Part shown: in pieces, positions 12,332 to 22,938 of the stretch
Layout of the letters: the number at the start of each line of letters is the position of its first letter
Numbering within the stretch: the first letter of the stretch is position 1
Assembly: GCF_905475345.1 (NCBI RefSeq)
Contig: NC_066587.1
Span: 7,339,070 to 7,403,069, forward strand
DNA from: Vespula vulgaris
Lineage: Eukaryota > Arthropoda > Insecta > Hymenoptera > Vespidae
Reading direction: 5' to 3'
DNA: 64,000 nucleotides
Notes under the pieces: model-generated
Told to the model about the DNA's origin: nothing
Database searches by the model: none
What the model saw: only the letters and a program-made list of their open reading frames with translations
Program-made: the position numbers and the translations under genes

Positions 12332-12510
12332 CAGGTTGAAGCAAAAGTCTCCATATATACAGGCGAAAATCCGTATTTTTTGATTGTTTGTATTTCAGGT
12401 AGCTAATAAATTCGAAAGAGAGAAATGCCACTAACAAAGGAAAAAGCGATTATTGTGATGTATCTGCTGTAGAATCATCGAAACTTGTGTAATACTGTTT
12501 GTATAGAGAT
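12332..12510 (+). mobile_element. Decayed 5' end of a Tc1/mariner-like transposon
   Basis: A transposon-like left terminus (ACAGGTTGAAGCAAAAGTC from 12331, preceded by TA-rich DNA) is followed about 90 bases later by an ATG at 12425 opening MPLTKEKAIIVMYLL and then a stop TAG at 12470. Past the stop the same frame reads NHRNLCNTV. From memory, unverified, this resembles the start of the helix-turn-helix region of insect Tc1/mariner-type transposases. Everything beyond about 12510 is AT repeat and no catalytic domain or right end is visible. It would be a dead remnant with an in-frame stop and a deleted 3' part. The CAGG start also resembles the CAGGGTG elements described elsewhere in the window. 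Chance resemblance cannot be excluded. Confidence 0.35.
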
Positions 12511-12555
12511 TTTTTCTTCTATATCCTGTTATTCTACAAAATGAGTAAAAAAGCA

Positions 12556-12563
<8 letters not shown>

Positions 12564-12602
<39 letters not shown>
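12564..12602. repeat. (TA)n microsatellite
   Basis: About 39 bases of TA, followed by imperfect TG and TATA-rich sequence to 12780. Confidence 0.85.
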
Positions 12603-12604
<2 letters not shown>

Positions 12605-12957
12605 GTGTATGCGTGTATGTGTGTACGTATGTATTTATTTACATATATATTACATAATATTAAAATTATATATATATATATATTATAATCTTCGAATTTA
12701 CATACATAATATAATTACATATATATTATATTACATATATATTATTCTAAATAAATATATATACATATATATTTATAAATAAACAATAGATAAATCTTTC
12801 AAGATATATGTATATTATTTGTCTTTGATGCATCAAGATGAGAGTATAAGAAGATCGATCTATGTATTATTTTCAAATACTTCAACTATGTTACGTCTTG
12901 CGGACGAAGATCAAGAACGAAAGAGAAAGAGAAAGAGATAAATAGAGAAACAGAGAA

Positions 12958-13008
<51 letters not shown>

Positions 13009-13211
13009 AAAAAGGTTCGTTGGAAAAGCGATGCCGAGCAATATCTCTGAATCCTTCGGAAGAAGATTGGAATCTTTTTGTATTACTTCGAGAAAGTCTC
13101 TGCCTCCTCTTTCTCATCGAAAGGAAAGAAAAAGGATGACGAAAGTAGGAGGAGAACCACAGTAGCATTCGTAATATCGATACTCTGGCGAAGTAATCTC
13201 ACAGAGTTTCG

Positions 13212-13269
<58 letters not shown>

Positions 13270-14311
13270 TAATAATAATAATAAATAATAAATAATAGCT
13301 ATAATGAGTTATAATGCAGTCGGTAGACCAAGTTAATTAATCTCGGCTTTTGTTAAAACTCGAAAGAAATAACGTCTTCGAATAATTACATCGGATAATT
13401 AAAAACATCGATGTATCAAAAATTTAGATAGATGATATAGTGATCTAATATCTTCAATCATTGATTTTTTGTTTTTGTTTGGAAAGAATTATTTTATCGT
13501 CGTGGAAATAAATAAAGAAATAAAAAAATAAATATCGATTAACAATCAAAATAGATATCTCTGATGTTATATTTGGCATGGATCGTATAGATAAATAAAT
13601 AAATAAAAAAAGAAAAAAAGAGAGACAGAACGGTGGAATCAGATTTTATTAAAGTTTGAAGTTTTATCGTTAAATCGAAGCTTACATCATTTACGTTTTA
13701 ATTACACTCATAAATAGTTAAATCTCCCATATATATATGGGACATATATACATACATACATGTATATGTACATATGTATAATATGTATGTATGTACGCAC
13801 AGAGTTATATACATGATTGTATGGAAATCGTTCGTAAACGTAAGTTTGTCTTTCTCTTTCTCTCTTTCTCTTTTGTCCTTTATTTTCTTTTATATATATA
13901 TATATATATATCGGGTCACACGTCATTTGAAGAGATATATTAGTTAGCAATGTTGTGCTTTTCGTGAACGAGATATCGAACGTAGTGGCATCAAATTAAT
14001 GTTGTCCTGCCGATCGGCTTTTCGAGCTTTTCAAAAGTTTCCAAATGGTTCGTATACATATACACATATACGGATACATGTGTACAAGTATAAATTCGTA
14101 GATGAACATTCACGTAGAAACAACTTCCGTTTTCGTTGGTCGTTTTCGAAAAGCGAAACAAGTATTGCAATCAAACTTTTATAATATCAATGCGTGTCAG
14201 CTCGTATTTTCAGTTGGTAGGTACTGATTGCGATCGAAAATTAATATCGAGTAATATGAAACGTACAATAAAGTGGTATTCAACGAAGTATGAGCAAAAG
14301 CTCTATCAACC

Positions 14312-14369
<58 letters not shown>

Positions 14370-14489
14370 ATTCTCCTACTTTTTCGATCTCGCGTTTACC
14401 GATTACAATGTCAGCCGCACAATCGAAGTTAATTAAGAATAAACACGTCCGTAGAATTAATTGCAAATTAAATTTCAGTCCATGCCTTG

Positions 14490-14520
<31 letters not shown>

Positions 14521-15604
14521 TTCTCTCTTTCTCTCTTTCTGCTCCAGGGCGCGGCATTATTCTCGTTTATGCGCATTCGAATCCCGAATAAAGCACGAAC
14601 GGTTAACGCGCTTTCTAATTACATGGGTCGTTTTAAAAGTGTTACAATCATTTGTTCTCATGTCTTCAATCATTGAAAAAGAAAAGCTTTCAAGAGATGA
14701 CGTTGATCTCGATAGGAGATTTTACGTTACGCGTATACGAATAAATCATTCATAATAACATTGTATCGAACGTACAATATACTCATTAACGCACCCGAGT
14801 TTATTATTAGATACTTATTTAACGTTCATATGTTATACGTGTTACATATTATATAAGTTAAACATGTTACGTATTTATCGGGACATTTAATTTTTCAATA
14901 CATATATAAATTTTGATATATTACAATATTTCGTTTGTAATTATAAATTTCTCAAATCGTAATTGTCGTTCTTACTTAATTTCATTTCGATTGATTCATA
15001 AGATTTGAACAGTGAGAATCGCCGAAAATAGTTCTTTCAATTATTCAAAGAGATCTGAATCCTCACGATTTACCTTTAATTGTAGCTGAGAGCTCGGAAG
15101 TTGTAAGAGAGAAAAAAGAGGAAAGGAAAGAAAAAGAGAAGGAAAGAAAGAGAGAGATACTATCCAACTTGAGCTGTCAGTTCATGTAAGAAAAGTTCTC
15201 TAATTCTCTCAGAAAGCTTCTAATGTATCCGACGTTGGTAACAATGAATGAAATAAAGCCGAATCTTTGAGATTGAAATCAAAGCGTTTAACTGAATCAA
15301 GATAACAAGTGAAAATTTCATAGAATCCTTATAACAAGTTTATCATTATCGAGATAATTAATGAATCGTTATCTTTTCTTTGAAGAAAATGACAGAAAGT
15401 CAGATATGATTCGAGATATTTATTCGCGAAAGCTCATTCGGAAGCAGTAGCAGTAGCAGCAGCATCAGTACCACCACCACCACCACCAACAGCAGCGGTT
15501 ATACAACAATGAAGCTTTTCAATTTTCGTGAACACCTTTTGCGCAAAACAGCAGATAAATCACGCACAATTTACGCCCGATGCATTCACAGCGCAGCAAA
15601 GAGA

Positions 15605-15652
<48 letters not shown>

Positions 15653-18090
15653 AGCATCGGCTGCATAGCGCATACGTTTTCGCTTCTAGCCGCCAGTAAA
15701 TTTTTGGTCGAACGATCGGAAACGAGCGGCGATTTTCACGAACGATATTTTAATCGAATAACCGAGCCAACCATCTCTATACTCTCGGCCTTTGTGATCG
15801 GTGAAATAACTTGATTTGTCGGTTATATACATATGTAATATATCTATAACTTTTTAAAAAGCATCGTCATAATTTCATAACGTTAATTTAATATGCGATT
15901 AAGTTAAGAATAATATTTATTTTATTCTATTTCTTTTTATTTTTCAAAGCTTTTCTTTTTCTTTTTTTCTTTTTTTATATTTAATATGTCAAAAATCGAT
16001 TTAAATATATAAGCTGTTCTGATTTTAACCTGGTCTCTCTCCATTTTATGGAGAATTTCATCGGAGTTACCTAGAGATAAAAGTTAAAAAATTTAATATT
16101 CGTGTTGATCGATTAAAACGGAACTGTAGCGGCTTCTATATCGAGATTTTTAAACGTACAATGTAAAATATAAAAATTGTTTTTTTTTCTTTTTTTTTTT
16201 TTAATAGACATTCTCCCTTTCTTTCTCTTTCTGTTCTTTCTTTTTCCTTTTCTCTTTTCTTTGCTTTTGCTTCTTTTTCTTTTTTTTTTTCTTTTATCAT
16301 TATCGGAGGTACAACAATACAAGGAAAAACTTTTACGAAATATCTCTTTTAAAATCTGTGCAAAACGTTGGAAGGTCGTTCGCACGGCGTATCTTAAAAG
16401 GTCGAAATGGTACCGAGTTCGTGATTTCCAGGGTTTTAACGGTCAACAGGTTTTCGGTAGAAGGGAGAGGGTACTAAGAAAGGCTAACGGAAGATTCGCC
16501 TCTTTACGCCTGGAGGACGTTTTCTCTCTTATAATCGGATTTCTACTTTTTTTTTTTCCTCTGTTACGTTCCACAGCTCGAACTAGAGAAAGAGAGAGAG
16601 AGAGAGAGAGAGACAAAAAAGAAAGAGAGAAAGAGAAAGACTCTTCTTCGGTATCTGTTTCTTTCTTTCCTTCTCTTTATTTCAACGAAAGTACGCCGTT
16701 TGCATTTTACGATTGTAAAATCGTAAAAACGATTTCGAGAGCAAACACGAAACGAGTCGCTTGCGTCGAGTTCGATAAAGTAAGATAAACATCACGATAT
16801 TTCCTTTTATCTGATACTACTGAAATTAATTGAATGCATTAACGATACAATTTAGTTGCACTTTTAAAGAAAAGAAAAAGAGAGAGAGAGAGAGAGAGAC
16901 AAAGAGAAAGAAAGATAAAAGTTGATCTATTAGTAATTAGTGAAACATTAATGAACAAAATAGAGAACAAAAGAAACATACAAGACGATAAGAGTTCTTG
17001 TTGGTTTTATAAAAACTAACTGATAGATTCCTGAATCGAATATCGAACGATTTATTCCATCTCTCTCTCTTTCTCACACACACACACACACACTTTCTCT
17101 CTCTGTCTCTCTCGGTGCATCGATACAAAATATGCGAAGGCCGATGGCAATCGGAAAATTATATAAATTTCATGGAGTTTCGCGTAACAGCAGCTATATT
17201 ATGTCTTTTTCCCTTTTTTGTATTTAGGATCGTATGGAATATCATTTTCTTTCATCGGGAAAACGAAGCGTAGAAATTCAAACCGCTGTTATTCGATATG
17301 AAACTATAGTCGATAATATCTATTGTGGTTAATTAATTAACTATGAAACTTCAAACTCATAACTGACCAACAAAGCTTTATCAATCTTTTTTCCTATTTT
17401 TTTTTTTTTTCTTTTTTGTCTTGTAAAATTCTCTCGGTATCGACATTGATAAATCTATAAATTTGCGATATTATATTCGAATAATTATTACGTAATAATA
17501 AAATATAAAAATAAAAATCATTTCGTTCACGATTTTATATAGAAAAATATTTTCTTATTCGAAATGTTATATCTGAGGATTCTGGGATAATGGATCTAAA
17601 AATAGAGGAAAACAAGATCAACGATGGACATCCTAAATTATATTTTCATGGTTAGGACTGTGAAATTGCGTCACGTAGAATACACGAGCCGTGTGTCGGT
17701 TTATTTCGAGCTAAATATCAAATATTTATCAAATGTCGAGTGGACACGAGTAAAAATAAAGCGAATGTATCGGTCGAATGGTTCGCTTTCGCCATCCTCC
17801 CTGTATATATATAAAATATATGTACCTAAATACATATGTACGTATATTTGGAATATGAAAGGAGGTCGCTTGTAACGCGTATCGCTATTTCAAAATATAA
17901 CTGATATAACATGTATATATATATATGTATATTATAAATATATATAATATATAATATATAATATATAATATATAATATATAATATATAACATATGGTTAT
18001 CCTATTACCAATATATATATGTATATATGTATGTATGAAAGCAAAGAGAGAGAAAATGACATGTCAAGTCAGCCATATTAGCGTTTACAA
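12603..18090. other. Non-coding block with many microsatellites
   Basis: The main repeats are (GA)n 12963-13004, (AAT)n 13212-13297, TA near 13890-13911, (CT)n 14312-14364, CTTT/CT 14491-14539, (GA)n 15611-15650 and a seven-copy 7-base repeat (ATATAAT) at 17942-17992. Near 13727 the 18-base perfect AT palindrome centred on CCCATATATATATGGG is seen. A 203-codon plus-strand frame (16177-16788) is a T-rich run, an unrecognised basic middle part and a GA run. Unique sequence at 14880-15600 and 17150-17800 holds no supported gene. Confidence 0.5.
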
Positions 18091-18162
18091 ATTCATTGTG
18101 TCGTTCGATATTTTTCTATCCAGTATCATTTGGTATACTAGATAAAGAAAGACGTTACATAC

Positions 18163-18199
<37 letters not shown>

Positions 18200-18542
18200 A
18201 CTCACTCTTTCTCTTTCTCGTTTACAGCAACGGTTACGTGCAACCAAGGCGATTAACTTTTCTTATCAGCGAAGAAGAAAAAGCTTGGCCGATCGGATTT
18301 CCCGAGCACGAAAAGCACCCACGAGCTTTTTTCTCCTCTCAGTAGTAGGATAACCATCGAGCTCGTTATATACACGAGTCAGGTAATCTCTGAACAAAAA
18401 TGATTCTCCAATTAGCGTACGCCGCAAGAAAAATAACTACACGCATATAGAAAGACAGAGAGAGGATATGTGAAAGAAAGGACGCGAAAGAGAGAAAGAA
18501 AGAGAGAGAGAGAAAAAGAGAGAGATACATAGAAAGAGAGAT

Positions 18543-18590
<48 letters not shown>

Positions 18591-19040
18591 AGAGAAAATT
18601 ATTCAGCGAGCGTGCAAAGCGAATTTGCAAAAATTCGATTACCGGCGTGTCGTCACTAGTAAAACGATAATTCTATCTGTGTTTGGGACGACCGTCGAGA
18701 GAGCGTGAAAGGAATAGAAGGTGGGAGAGGGAGAGATGATATTCAAAGAATAGCTCGATTTATTCCGTATTCGCAAAAAGGGGCTGAATAATTTTCGCTT
18801 TTATTCTATTTAGATATCACTTGCCGCTGGGGGGAATACGTTCGTTCGAAACTAAAGAAAAAGAAAGAGACAAAAAAAAGAAGAAAAAGAAAGATATATA
18901 CGTACATACATACATACATACATACATACATACATGTATACACACACACACACATATTGTATAAACAGGCAGATGCGTTCTGATATTATCCATTCAGGAA
19001 AAATATCATCGTGCCATATCGTTCCAGGCTGCTGACTCAC
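18091..19040. other. Non-coding block; one weak exon-like frame
   Basis: A (CT)n run at 18165-18196 ends in a good acceptor-like sequence (TTTACAG, near 18226) followed by about 40 open codons to a TAG near 18342, reading in part PRRLTFLISEEEKAWPIGF. There is no start codon or partner exon, so it is only noted. (GA)n lies at about 18548-18583 and (CATA)n at 18901-18936. The remainder is unique and CpG-bearing. Confidence 0.4.
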
Positions 19041-19097
19041 CCTGCTGGTGTATGGCTCAGGAGTCAAGCTTTCGGAAGCAACAACGCGAGCGAACAT
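19041..19097 (-). CDS. Candidate first coding exon on the minus strand (unrecognised)
   Basis: On the minus strand an ATG at 19097 opens exactly 19 codons, MFARVVASESLTPEPYTSR, ending at a near-perfect splice donor AGG|GTGAGT (19040 downward), phase 0. Upstream on that strand lies only a long CT run, which would be a pyrimidine-rich leader. There is no AG between the CT run and the ATG, so it would have to be a first exon. The start context is weak (T at -3). The frame stays open past the donor for another 62 codons, ending in (CATA) and T-rich translation. The peptide is not recognised. Confidence 0.15.
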
Positions 19098-19100
19098 GGA

Positions 19101-19102
<2 letters not shown>

Positions 19103-19193
<91 letters not shown>
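19103..19193. repeat. Long (GA)n microsatellite
   Basis: About 90 bases of GA with two AAGA interruptions, the longest GA run in the window. Further GA and GACA runs follow at about 19268-19322. GA runs of this kind are known binding platforms for GAGA-factor-like proteins in insects; occupancy here is inference. Confidence 0.95.
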
Positions 19194-19195
<2 letters not shown>

Positions 19196-19209
19196 AGCTT
19201 TATTAATTA

Positions 19210-19490
19210 TTAAAACAGACTCTAAAATTATTTGATACGGCCTCGTTCGTCCGCTAGTACGAAGGGTGAGAGAGAAAGAGAGATAGATAGACAGAGAGAG
19301 AGAAAGAGAGACAGAGAGAGAACTGCGCTTGGTGGCTGAAAGTAAAGCGGCGAGGCTAGCTCGCGCGCCACGTATGAATTTCGCGCGCTGCATTATTCAG
19401 CGGTCGGTTTGCATAACAATTATGGCCGGGATTTTAGCATAGAGAGAACGGCCGTGCGACGCCTCGTCGGTGCAAACCAGGTACACGAAC
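19210..19490. other. CpG-rich unique block
   Basis: After the GA repeats, 19330-19480 is rich in CGCG, GCGC and CGG and contains a TAATTATG-like stretch (AACAATTATGGCC near 19415). There is no open frame with splice signals. It stands out from its AT-rich surroundings and could be regulatory or promoter DNA; no element is assigned. Confidence 0.35.
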
Positions 19491-19760
19491 AAAAGTACGC
19501 CTTCTCTATTTCCACCCCCTTCATCCCTTCCTCTCTTTCACTATATTTCTCTCTCTCTCTCTCTCTCTCTTTCTTTCTGCTTCTCTTTCTCTTTCTCGTT
19601 CTTGCTGTCTCTTATTCTCTTGATATTCGTCGGAGAAACCGAAAGAACGACGGTAACCGAACGTCGCTTTTCTTCCTCGTTTGCAATTCCATTTTTCATT
19701 CGTCCTTCGGAGCTCGTCCACAAGAATCTTTCTTTTTATCTTTTTCTCTTTCTTTCTTAT

Positions 19761-19808
<48 letters not shown>

Positions 19809-20300
19809 TTTCTTTCTCCTCTCTCCTACGTCGTAGAGTGCTTCTGGATCGTAGTTAAGGGTGGTACTTAAGGGTCGAGCCGTGCTTCCTCGAACGGTGC
19901 TGGATACACCAACGTAAAAGTAAATCCATGCCACGAAAGCGAACATTCTTTTCCTCTTTTATCCTCTTTCTCTCTCTCTCTCTCTCTCTACTTTTCTTTT
20001 CTTTCCTTTTCTTTCCCTTCTCCCTTTTTTGTTTCTTCCAATTTTTTTTGTCTTTCTCTTCCTTTTTTTCTTCCTCTTTTCTTCTTCTTCTTCTTCTTTT
20101 TTTCTCTCTTTTTTTTTTCCTTTTTTTTTTTTAAGAGGACCATGCAAATGAGATTGAATCTGTGAAGCGGTCGGTCCATCCTCGACTACGTTCACGTTTT
20201 GTTCCGCATTTTTAACCGGACTCGTAACGAAATGAAATGGAAGTTCACGAGAACCTACGTAGAATCCCTTCTTCTTTCCCTCCCCCCACCCCTCCTTTTC
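19491..20300. other. Pyrimidine-rich block with (CT)n and TTC repeats
   Basis: CT runs lie at about 19549-19570, 19763-19806 and 19968-19990, and CTTC/TTC runs at 20060-20130. All the longer frames (up to 149 codons) are readings of these tracts. The unique islands at 19620-19730 and 19830-19930 show no exon signature. Confidence 0.5.
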
Positions 20301-20848
20301 TCTATTAATTCCGAATGATTTTTAAAGGATCGACGATTAAACGCGTTTATTTCGATAGGAAATATCCGAATTGAAATGTATTTAACATTGATATCTGTGT
20401 TCTGTTGTTCTTGTTAATATACATTTAATATTATTCATTGATATAACACGTTGGATATAACACGTAGAGTATATTACGTATTACATAGAATATTATTATC
20501 ACTGCGTTCATCGTTCATCCTGTTGGGAGACAATAATTTATAGCGATGGCTTTATAGATCCTGTCCGAAAGGTGTCCTGTCTGTCTGACCAAGCGTAGTC
20601 TCTAACTACTGCGAAGGAGCAAAACGGGGGTGGTTTGAGGGGGTGAGATAGAGGGCGAGTAACAAGCAAGCACCGAATTACATTCCACGCACAACCAACC
20701 CCTTTCTCCGGACGAGGCAACCTCGAACGAGAGACGGTGGTGGCAGTAGTGTGATAAGCGTTTGTTCATACCGTGCCACTGGCTGACTGTTTAGTCGTAC
20801 GTACGTGACACACGTGTCCAAGCAAGGTGACAGCCTCCGCAAGCGGAA
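20301..20848. other. Unique CpG-bearing block
   Basis: AT-rich to 20520, then more balanced unique sequence to 20850 with few repeats. It includes a CACACGTGTC palindromic E-box near 20810 and a possible donor AAG|GTGACA near 20826. It looks like conserved-type regulatory DNA, but that is inference. Confidence 0.35.
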
Positions 20849-20998
20849 ATGGATGTGCCTAGTAAAGGGCCAGACTCACGAATCCCACGTAGCTGCTACT
20901 TAATTACGGGTTGTACTTGTAGTTTGGCAGTTTGCGTCACGTATAGAATTGGAGTATACTTCTGTGTTACTTGTACGAAACAGAGAATATCGTCTTGA
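20849..20998 (+). CDS. Candidate 49-codon small open frame (unrecognised)
   Basis: An ATG with a good context (A at -3, G at +4) opens 49 codons ending at TGA 20996, with an in-frame TGA just upstream (20828), so the frame is complete. It lies in non-repetitive sequence. The peptide starts MDVPSKGPDSRIPRSCYLIT, continues with a short hydrophobic stretch and holds six cysteines in its last 34 residues. There is no classical N-terminal signal peptide and no recognised family. A frame of this length is expected by chance many times in 64 kb, so the only distinctions are the start context and the non-repetitive setting. Confidence 0.12.
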   Translation: MDVPSKGPDSRIPRSCYLITGCTCSLAVCVTYRIGVYFCVTCTKQRISS

Positions 20999-20999
20999 T

Positions 21000-21861
21000 T
21001 GGACATCCTTCGATCTTTACTAATTACGTAGGAATAAATATATTCTATAACAAGAGGAAGTTGAACGTCAACTTTTTTTTCTTGTAATTACAGTTCTTTT
21101 ATTTTTCTTTTTCTTTTTTTTTTTTTCTTGTTTTTTTTTTCATGCTCGAGAAAGACGTTCATTCTTTGTTAAGTTTTAATTGACTACTTGATTTCTCGGA
21201 ACAGTAACGAATCTTGTCGGTTCTTTTCTTTTTCTTTTTCTTTTTCTTTTTCTTTCTCTTTTTCGTGAAACGATTTTCTTCAATTCGATTTCGATCAAAA
21301 CGATGTTTCCTCTTCGAGCAATTCGTAAACGCATCGGTAATGATAGAGACAAGTCCGAAGTAAACTCCAAATTATTTTTCATATTTTCACGAATTGGCTT
21401 GGATTTCTCTTGGTTTCGTTCTTTTTGTCCGAGCATCCGATAGAGCTATAGCACTTCATGCAACGAAGACATTCCTCGATCGATCTGTCAACGACAAAAT
21501 CTCATTCCTCTTCGCTGCCAACCCGTTCGGAAAAGAAAAGCTCCGTAGAACTTCATCTTCGCGCGAATCCGGACAAAACTTTAAGACCTTGTGGAAAACA
21601 AAAATGAGAAGAAGAAGAAGAAGAAGAAGAAGAAGAAGAAGAACAAGAACAAGAAGAAGAAGAAGATCCTTGCATAAGCCGTTACGTCTTCGAACTCGTT
21701 ATTTCGAAGCATCCCTTTTCTTATCTTCGTTGTGGATGTTCGAACCTCTTAGCAGCAGCCTATCGGTGAAATGCGAGTAATCAGACCATTATGAAGATTC
21801 CAGAAGGTTCCCTCTCATCAGCAGACGGCATCACTTCGGTCCTATCTAGAGAAAGAGAGAG

Positions 21862-21899
<38 letters not shown>

Positions 21900-22300
21900 C
21901 GAGAGTAAAAGAGAGAGAGAGAGGGGGGGGGAGGGCGGGAAGGAATGGGTGGCTCGCCTCAATGGAACCAATTAATTTCCCTCGCACCCGGAAACGCATC
22001 ACGGTGATCCGGTTGGTGCATTGAAATAGAGGTGAGTAGAGGGAATGGAGAAGGTAGTGATGGTACATTGGTGATTGCAACTACGTAATAGTAGCTGTAG
22101 TGGTGATGGTAATGGTGGTGATGGTGGTGGTGGTGGTGGTGTTGGTGATGGTGAGTGTCACCAGTAGAGAACTTTCCGAGGACGAATAAGTTTTAATTAC
22201 GCGCGGTCAAAGGTGGCACGAGCCACGTCGGAAATTTCATTAACCGCCAGCGCTATCTGCGACTTCCGCTTCTCGACGGAGCTTCGCTAATTTCAGCAAG
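21000..22300. other. Non-coding block with GAA, TA and GGT repeats
   Basis: T-rich runs lie at 21070-21140, CTTTTT hexamers at about 21225-21260, (AAG)n at 21603-21668, (TA)n at 21868-21897 and GGT/GAT triplets at 22100-22155. At 22170-22300 a unique CpG-rich stretch contains a GTCAAAGGTGG nuclear-receptor-like half-site and CGCCAGCGC. A GAG|GTGAGT donor-like site near 22031 has stops in all upstream frames. Confidence 0.45.
21923..21939 (+). other. G-quadruplex motif
   Basis: A run of nine G, then A, GGG, C, GGG. The nine-G run can supply two G-tracts, giving four tracts with single-base loops on the plus strand. Confidence 0.6.
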
Positions 22301-22308
22301 GAAGAGAA

Positions 22309-22326
22309 GGGAAGGGAAGGGAAGGG
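22309..22326 (+). other. G-quadruplex motif
   Basis: Four GGG tracts separated by AA loops, the textbook pattern for a stable quadruplex. Confidence 0.7.
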
Positions 22327-22662
22327 TGAATGATGGTTGCGGTGATGGTGACTGGGGAATGAAAAAGAAGAAGAAGAGTACGATGGAAAAACGAGGGTGG
22401 AAGGAAGAGAGCGGTTTGTTTGCTTCCTCGGTTGGAAGAAAAGCAGGGAATCTCTATGAAGAAGAAGTTAAGATCGAAAAGGAATCTTTCTTAAGCAGGT
22501 GCCGCTTGAATTTATCTTGGAAGGAGGGAGACAGAATTTCATCAAGGCCACGCTGTGACCGAGCTCGTAAACGAAAGATACGAGCGCGTACCTTCTCGCG
22601 GTTTATCGTCAGAACTTTTCGTACGCTCAAGGAATATTGCGTTTCGACTTTTAACGGCTTCT

Positions 22663-22705
<43 letters not shown>

Positions 22706-22894
22706 AAAGGTCGATGAACGAATACGGAGAGGGTAGGATCTGATATATTCTTTCAAAGAGACGTTGAACGTTTGTAAAGTCTCCCTTCGTACGTCTGTGT
22801 ATATGTCTGTATGTCCGTGAAACTCGCATTTATTATCGAACGGAGTTTGGTCGATTCCGACTATTTCTATCTCACTCGCGTACACCGAGAGCTA
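22327..22894. other. Region open on both strands, crossed by (GA)n
   Basis: Frames of 136 codons (plus, 22326-22736) and 143 codons (minus, 22454-22885) overlap here. Only the (GA)n at about 22668-22702 is simple repeat; the rest of both frames has mixed amino-acid use. The minus frame begins MYASEIEIVGIDQTPFDNKC and is unrecognised, and both cannot be real over their whole length. The minus frame continues across the GA run as a leucine/serine string, typical of chance fusion of two open stretches. I treat it as non-coding with reserve. Confidence 0.3.
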
Positions 22895-22938
22895 TTTCGG
22901 CCATACGCTCTCGACCGAGCGTAAACAGTCGGCCGAAA
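22895..22938. other. Nested inverted repeat (two-stem hairpin)
   Basis: The outer stem TTTCGGCC (22895) pairs with GGCCGAAA (22931-22938). Inside it ACGCTC (22905) pairs with GAGCGT (22917-22922) around a six-base loop. The junction has two bases on one side and eight on the other. It lies in unique CpG-rich DNA. Confidence 0.6.

Noticed and set aside
16177..16788. 203-codon plus-strand open frame
   Set aside because: The N-terminal quarter is a T-rich tract and a later part is (GA)n translation; the middle is basic and unrecognised and there is no supporting start or splice context. Treated as compositional.
19035..19045. CACCCTG as a fourth right end of the CAGGGTG element family
   Set aside because: No CAGGGTG partner lies within 300 bases to the left and no flanking TA is present; the same bases are explained by the minus-strand splice donor.
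22022..22036. GAG|GTGAGT donor near 22031
   Set aside because: All three frames upstream contain stops close to the site, so it does not end a coding exon; a non-coding exon cannot be shown.
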